NCBI GenBank assembly: GCA_050250795.1 | Contig: JBFWNZ010000163.1 | Span: 1-8,375 of the forward strand | Source: JBFWNZ01 sp050250795 | GTDB taxonomy: Bacteria; Pseudomonadota; Alphaproteobacteria; UBA8366 | DNA: 8,375 nucleotides | Direction: 5' to 3' | In this document: positions 5,836 through 8,375 of the stretch, piece by piece | Layout of the letters: each line of letters starts with the position of its first letter | How positions within the stretch are numbered: the stretch's first letter is position 1 | Translations under genes and position numbers: made by a program | The notes under the pieces: generated by a model | The model's database searches: none | Told to the model about the DNA's origin: nothing | The model's input: only the letters and a program-made list of their open reading frames with translations

Positions 5836-6936
5836 CTACCGGTCCCGGTCGTCGTGACCGATGGTGCCGAGCGATACGCCGCCCGCGATGCCGCCGCTGT
5901 TGAACTGGACGATCTTCCTGATGCTCGGATTGGAATTGACGGCCTTGCGGATCGCCGCCGCCACGTCGGGCGCGACGGTCTTCAGATAGTTCGGGTCGGC
6001 CATGTAGGCGCGGATCGCCTCGGCCCATAACTCGCCGGGAATTTCCTTGTCCGTATACCTGCCGTCTTCCGGCCGCGTCTGGAGACGCTGCGGCGTTTCC
6101 ATGCCACGGCGCCAGCTGCCGTCGTTCAGGTCGTGATAGACCTGCCGGAGTTGCATGCCGATCTTCGTTCGCGCGCCAGCGGCTGGGAGTTTCCCGACCA
6201 ACTGGTCGAGCAAATGCGCAACCTCATGCGCAGCAACGAGCGGACGCTCTGCGTCCGACAGATTGTTCCGTAGCAGGATTTCATATTCGGAATTGCCGGA
6301 GCGGCGATCCGTCGTCTTTACGAGGCGTCCGGCGTCCGAGCCAAGCGCTCGCGGCGCAACGTCCGTAATGCTCGCGCCAGCCGATCTCTCCGCGATTGGT
6401 CCCAATTCCGCTGGCGATATGGTTTCATCCAATCCGCCAGCCAGTCGGCGCCCTGCGACGTGTTCTGCGACGAGTGGGTTTCCGTCGATGTCGTGGGTGA
6501 GTCGTCCTGCGTCATCGGTCCTGGCTCCCGCCGGGTAATCCGCCTCGAAAGGACGCGGCGATTTTGCCGGTGGATTATATATCCAGGCGCTCTTCGAGGC
6601 CACGGCTTCCGGGGCGTTTCGCAGCGCCGAACGGGCCAAGGCGGTCGATGTTTTCGCGACAGCTGCCTCGCCCGGGATCAGGCCGACCGCCCCGATAATT
6701 GTGTCGATTGTCGCGTCCAGCGGCCGCCCCTCCAGCATCGCCCGGCCGCCCCGTTTCAACGCCTCGATGCCGTCCATCGGATTGAGCGCTTGCGCGACGG
6801 CACTAACGGGCTCGTAGGCTGGGCCGAGAATGCCCTTCGCCACCGCGTCGGCGTGGCGAAGACCCCCGGCAACGGTCGCTCTCGCCTCGTCCAGGGCCGA
6901 GCCCTCGCCGTCATTCGTCGATACGATACCGCCCAT
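5836..6936 (-). CDS. HExxH zincin-like metallopeptidase protein, repeat unit 1 (first gene of the cassette)
   Basis: This 366-residue protein is the first gene behind the promoter at 6969-6996. GAGGAG at 6947-6942 lies 5 bases before the ATG at 6936, the best ribosome binding site in the cassette. Residues 1-150 and about 259-366 are almost identical to unit 2; the central part is diverged. The active-site motif is H237-E-V-A-H241, with Glu302 or Glu306 in GELWAEAIRAYM as possible third ligand. The last residues (GTIGHDDRDR) are the same in both units. No signal peptide or clear transmembrane helix is seen, so secretion or release, if any, would need another route. Unit 2 starts 14 bases after the TAG. 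Identical catalytic layout with a variable core suggests different substrates for the two copies; this is inference. Confidence 0.82.
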   Translation of the reverse strand: MGGIVSTNDGEGSALDEARATVAGGLRHADAVAKGILGPAYEPVSAVAQALNPMDGIEALKRGGRAMLEGRPLDATIDTIIGAVGLIPGEAAVAKTSTALARSALRNAPEAVASKSAWIYNPPAKSPRPFEADYPAGARTDDAGRLTHDIDGNPLVAEHVAGRRLAGGLDETISPAELGPIAERSAGASITDVAPRALGSDAGRLVKTTDRRSGNSEYEILLRNNLSDAERPLVAAHEVAHLLDQLVGKLPAAGARTKIGMQLRQVYHDLNDGSWRRGMETPQRLQTRPEDGRYTDKEIPGELWAEAIRAYMADPNYLKTVAPDVAAAIRKAVNSNPSIRKIVQFNSGGIAGGVSLGTIGHDDRDR

Positions 6937-6953
6937 GATCGCTCCTCAAGAAT

Positions 6954-6968
6954 GTTCCTTATTTGTTC
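6954..6968 (-). promoter_or_regulatory. Candidate LexA (SOS) box GTTC-N7-GTTC
   Basis: GTTC at 6954-6957 and GTTC at 6965-6968 are separated by exactly 7 bases (on the transcribed strand GAAC-N7-GAAC). This is the direct-repeat form described for LexA sites in alphaproteobacteria. It begins immediately after the candidate -10 of the minus-strand cassette, so it covers the predicted transcription start, where a repressor would block initiation. It ends 18 bases upstream of the ATG at 6936. Binding by LexA is inferred, not shown. Confidence 0.55.
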
Positions 6969-6996
6969 CATATAAGGGGATTTCAATCCTATTCAA
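6969..6996 (-). promoter_or_regulatory. Candidate promoter of the metallopeptidase-toxin-immunity cassette
   Basis: Reading the minus strand, TTGAAT (6996-6991) is followed after 16 bases by TATATG (6974-6969), in an AT-rich pocket that stands out from the GC-rich surroundings. A second pair, TTGAAA with AAATAA, overlaps it with similar spacing. The start would fall inside the LexA-like box. No other obvious promoter lies before the cassette. Confidence 0.45.
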
Positions 6997-7023
6997 GATG
7001 CCGTGCGGTATCGCTTGCCGGCG

Positions 7024-7052
7024 TTGCCTCCGCCGCTGCGCGGGCCTATTGT
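7024..7052 (+). promoter_or_regulatory. Candidate phaA promoter
   Basis: TTGCCT (7024-7029) and TATTGT (7047-7052) are 17 bases apart and lie 65 bases or more upstream of the thiolase ATG. The -10 abuts the palindrome at 7053-7067. The match to consensus is moderate, and alternative -35 hexamers (TTGCCG at 7016-7021) exist nearby. Confidence 0.3.
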
Positions 7053-7067
7053 TTGTGCAACGCACAA
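7053..7067. promoter_or_regulatory. Palindrome TTGTGC-N3-GCACAA, possible PhaR-type operator
   Basis: TTGTGC (7053-7058) and GCACAA (7062-7067) form a perfect inverted repeat around AAC. With one bulge the repeat extends to 7049-7070. The core TGC-N3-GCA resembles the TGC-rich sites bound by PhaR regulators of polyhydroxybutyrate genes in alphaproteobacteria. It sits between the candidate -10 and the ATG at 7118, a fitting place for a repressor. A regulator of another family, or an mRNA hairpin, remains possible. Confidence 0.4.
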
Positions 7068-7117
7068 CAAGATTTGCCGCCCATACCCCGCACCCGAGCC
7101 AGCGAAAGGGAGTCGTC

Positions 7118-8293
7118 ATGTCGGAAATCGTGATCGCCGGAGCCGTCCGCACGCCGGTCGGCGCCTTCAACGGAGGGCTGAGCGGGGTGCCCGCCAGCTA
7201 TCTCGGCAGCGTCGCCATCAAGGAGGCGATGCGCCGCGCCAAGGTCGAGGCGGGCGATGTGGACGAGGCGATCATGGGCCAGATCCTGACCGCCGGCCAG
7301 GGCCAGAACCCGGCCCGCCAGGCCGCTGTCGAGGCCGGCATCCCGGTCGAGAAGACGGCCTTGCAGATCAACCAGCTCTGCGGATCGGGCCTGCGCACGG
7401 TGGCGATGGGGCTGCAGGCGATCCAGTGCGGCGACGCCGCCATCGTGGTCGCCGGCGGCCAGGAGAGCATGAGCCAGGCGCCGCATTGCGCGCATCTGCG
7501 CAATGGCCAGAAGATGGGCGACCTCGCCTTCGTCGACACCATGATCAAGGATGGGCTGTGGGACCATTTCCACGGCTATCACATGGGCGTCACGGCCGAG
7601 AACGTCGCCCAGCAATGGCAGATCACCCGCGAGCAGCAGGACCAGTTCGCCTTTGCCAGCCAGCAGAAGGCGGGCGCGGCGATGGCGGCCGGCCGTTTCA
7701 AGGACGAGATCGTCCCCGTGACGATCAAGACCCGCAAGGGCGATGTGATCGTCGACACCGACGAGCATCCGAAGCCCGATACGACCCTGGAGACGCTGCA
7801 GAAGCTGCGCCCGGCCTTTCAGAAGGACGGCACGGTGACCGCCGGCAACGCCTCGGGCATCAACGACGGCGCCGCCGCGACGGTGCTGATGACGGCGGCC
7901 GAGGCGGCCAAGCGCGGCGCGGTTCCGCTGGCGCGCATCGTCTCCTGGGCGACCGCCGGCGTCGATCCGTCGATCATGGGCACCGGCCCGATTCCGGCCA
8001 GCCGCCGCGCGCTTGCCAAGGCGGGCTGGACGGCCGACGACCTCGACCTGATCGAATCCAACGAGGCCTTCGCCGCGCAGTCCTGCGCGGTGCTGAAGGA
8101 TCTCGGCCTCGATCCGGACAAGGTGAACGTCAACGGCGGGGCCATCGCGCTGGGTCATCCCATCGGCGCCTCGGGTACGCGGGTGCTGATCACGCTGCTG
8201 TATGAGATGCAGCGCCGCGACGCCAAGAAGGGCCTCGCCACGCTGTGCATCGGCGGCGGCATGGGCATTGCCATGTGCGTCGAGCGCGGATAG
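7118..8293 (+). CDS. phaA: Acetyl-CoA C-acetyltransferase (biosynthetic beta-ketothiolase)
   Basis: This 391-residue protein condenses two acetyl-CoA molecules to acetoacetyl-CoA in the cytoplasm, the first step of polyhydroxybutyrate synthesis, and can run in reverse. The hallmarks are all present: nucleophile Cys88 in NQLCGSG, His347 in GHPIGASG, Cys377 in CIGGGMG, plus NEAFAAQ. The catalytic positions are offset by one from the Zoogloea enzyme (89, 348, 378), and the length is typical of the family. The start at 7118 is set by AGGGAG 5 bases upstream and by the conserved SEIVIAGAVRTP opening; an upstream ATG at 6830 in the same frame runs through the opposite-strand gene and is rejected. 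It is transcribed divergently from the cassette. No phaB follows in the window, so atoB is an equally possible name. Confidence 0.93.
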   Translation: MSEIVIAGAVRTPVGAFNGGLSGVPASYLGSVAIKEAMRRAKVEAGDVDEAIMGQILTAGQGQNPARQAAVEAGIPVEKTALQINQLCGSGLRTVAMGLQAIQCGDAAIVVAGGQESMSQAPHCAHLRNGQKMGDLAFVDTMIKDGLWDHFHGYHMGVTAENVAQQWQITREQQDQFAFASQQKAGAAMAAGRFKDEIVPVTIKTRKGDVIVDTDEHPKPDTTLETLQKLRPAFQKDGTVTAGNASGINDGAAATVLMTAAEAAKRGAVPLARIVSWATAGVDPSIMGTGPIPASRRALAKAGWTADDLDLIESNEAFAAQSCAVLKDLGLDPDKVNVNGGAIALGHPIGASGTRVLITLLYEMQRRDAKKGLATLCIGGGMGIAMCVERG

Positions 8294-8317
8294 CCACCGA
8301 AAATTCCGCAGGTGCGG

Positions 8318-8351
8318 GCGGGCCGTCTCCGGCATACCGGGGACGGCCCGC
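8318..8351 (+). terminator. Strong hairpin after phaA, probable terminator
   Basis: GCGGGCCGTC (8318-8327) pairs perfectly with GACGGCCCGC (8342-8351). The stem continues inward through TCCGG/CCGGG (one G-T pair), giving 15 base pairs and a CATA loop. It begins 24 bases after the phaA stop. Only a short T run (GTTTCG) follows, so it may terminate weakly or act as a 3' stabiliser. Confidence 0.6.
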
Positions 8352-8375
8352 GGCGTTTCGGGTTCGGTTGTGCCC

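Larger units (their letters stand above)
4715..6936 (-). repeat. Tandem gene duplication, period 1115-1121 bases
   Basis: Units 6936-5836 and 5821-4715 are direct repeats, joined by a 14-base spacer that recurs, with two substitutions, after unit 2. Two stretches are perfectly identical by eye: 5366-5548 with 6481-6663 (183 bases) and 4711-4801 with 5832-5922 (91 bases). Identity includes third codon positions, implying recent duplication or gene conversion. Between them lies a block, corresponding to residues about 153-258, that is far more diverged. Confidence 0.9.

Noticed and set aside
5822..6028. Longer start for metallopeptidase unit 2 at 6028
   Set aside because: It would overlap the end of unit 1 in another frame and adds an Arg-rich shadow; the MGGI start at 5821 is duplicated in unit 1 and has its own AGAGG.
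4715..6936. Possible insertion sequence or transposon
   Set aside because: The repeats are direct, carry no transposase or terminal inverted repeats, and start and end at gene boundaries, so tandem gene duplication explains them.
7046..8335. 429-codon minus-strand frame opposite the thiolase
   Set aside because: Shadow frame without recognisable motifs; the thiolase on the + strand is unambiguous.

Overview
The window is high-GC, with overlapping or closely packed genes. A DUF4167 protein, a COG1067-type Lon-like protease and a PHB-type thiolase together suggest an alphaproteobacterium. Rhodospirillales/Acetobacteraceae is my guess, not shown by the sequence. Three ordinary chromosomal genes lie on the + strand. 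Between the second and third sits a minus-strand cassette of about 3.7 kb (3247-6936) that reads as accessory DNA.

Left part (1-3272): a leader with no convincing gene, then a DUF4167 protein (259-825) and a Lon-like S16 protease (924-3272) with the Ser-Lys dyad intact but degenerate nucleotide-binding motifs. Right part (7118-8293): an acetyl-CoA acetyltransferase (phaA/atoB type) with all three catalytic residues, preceded by a TGC-N3-GCA palindrome and followed by a strong hairpin.

Cassette, in transcription order (right to left): an AT-rich promoter whose predicted start region is covered by GTTC-N7-GTTC (6954-6968), the form of the alphaproteobacterial LexA (SOS) box; two tandem, near-identical genes for about 367-residue proteins with an HExxH zinc-peptidase motif (6936-5836 and 5821-4715); a collapsed third unit start; a small AT-richer ORF (4683-4246) resembling a toxin C-terminal domain with a colicin M-like D-x-Y-D-F motif; and two paralogous membrane-anchored proteins (4249-3767 and 3732-3247). 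The first of these two overlaps the toxin-like ORF by ATGA, as immunity genes often do.

My working reading is an SOS-controlled, bacteriocin-like or polymorphic-toxin operon: DNA damage induces two metallopeptidase-carrying proteins and a periplasm-acting toxin domain, while two anchored immunity proteins protect the producer. The LexA-box match, the tandem duplication, the ATGA junctions, the HExxH motifs and the immunity paralogy are read directly. Toxin and immunity functions and SOS control are inferences.
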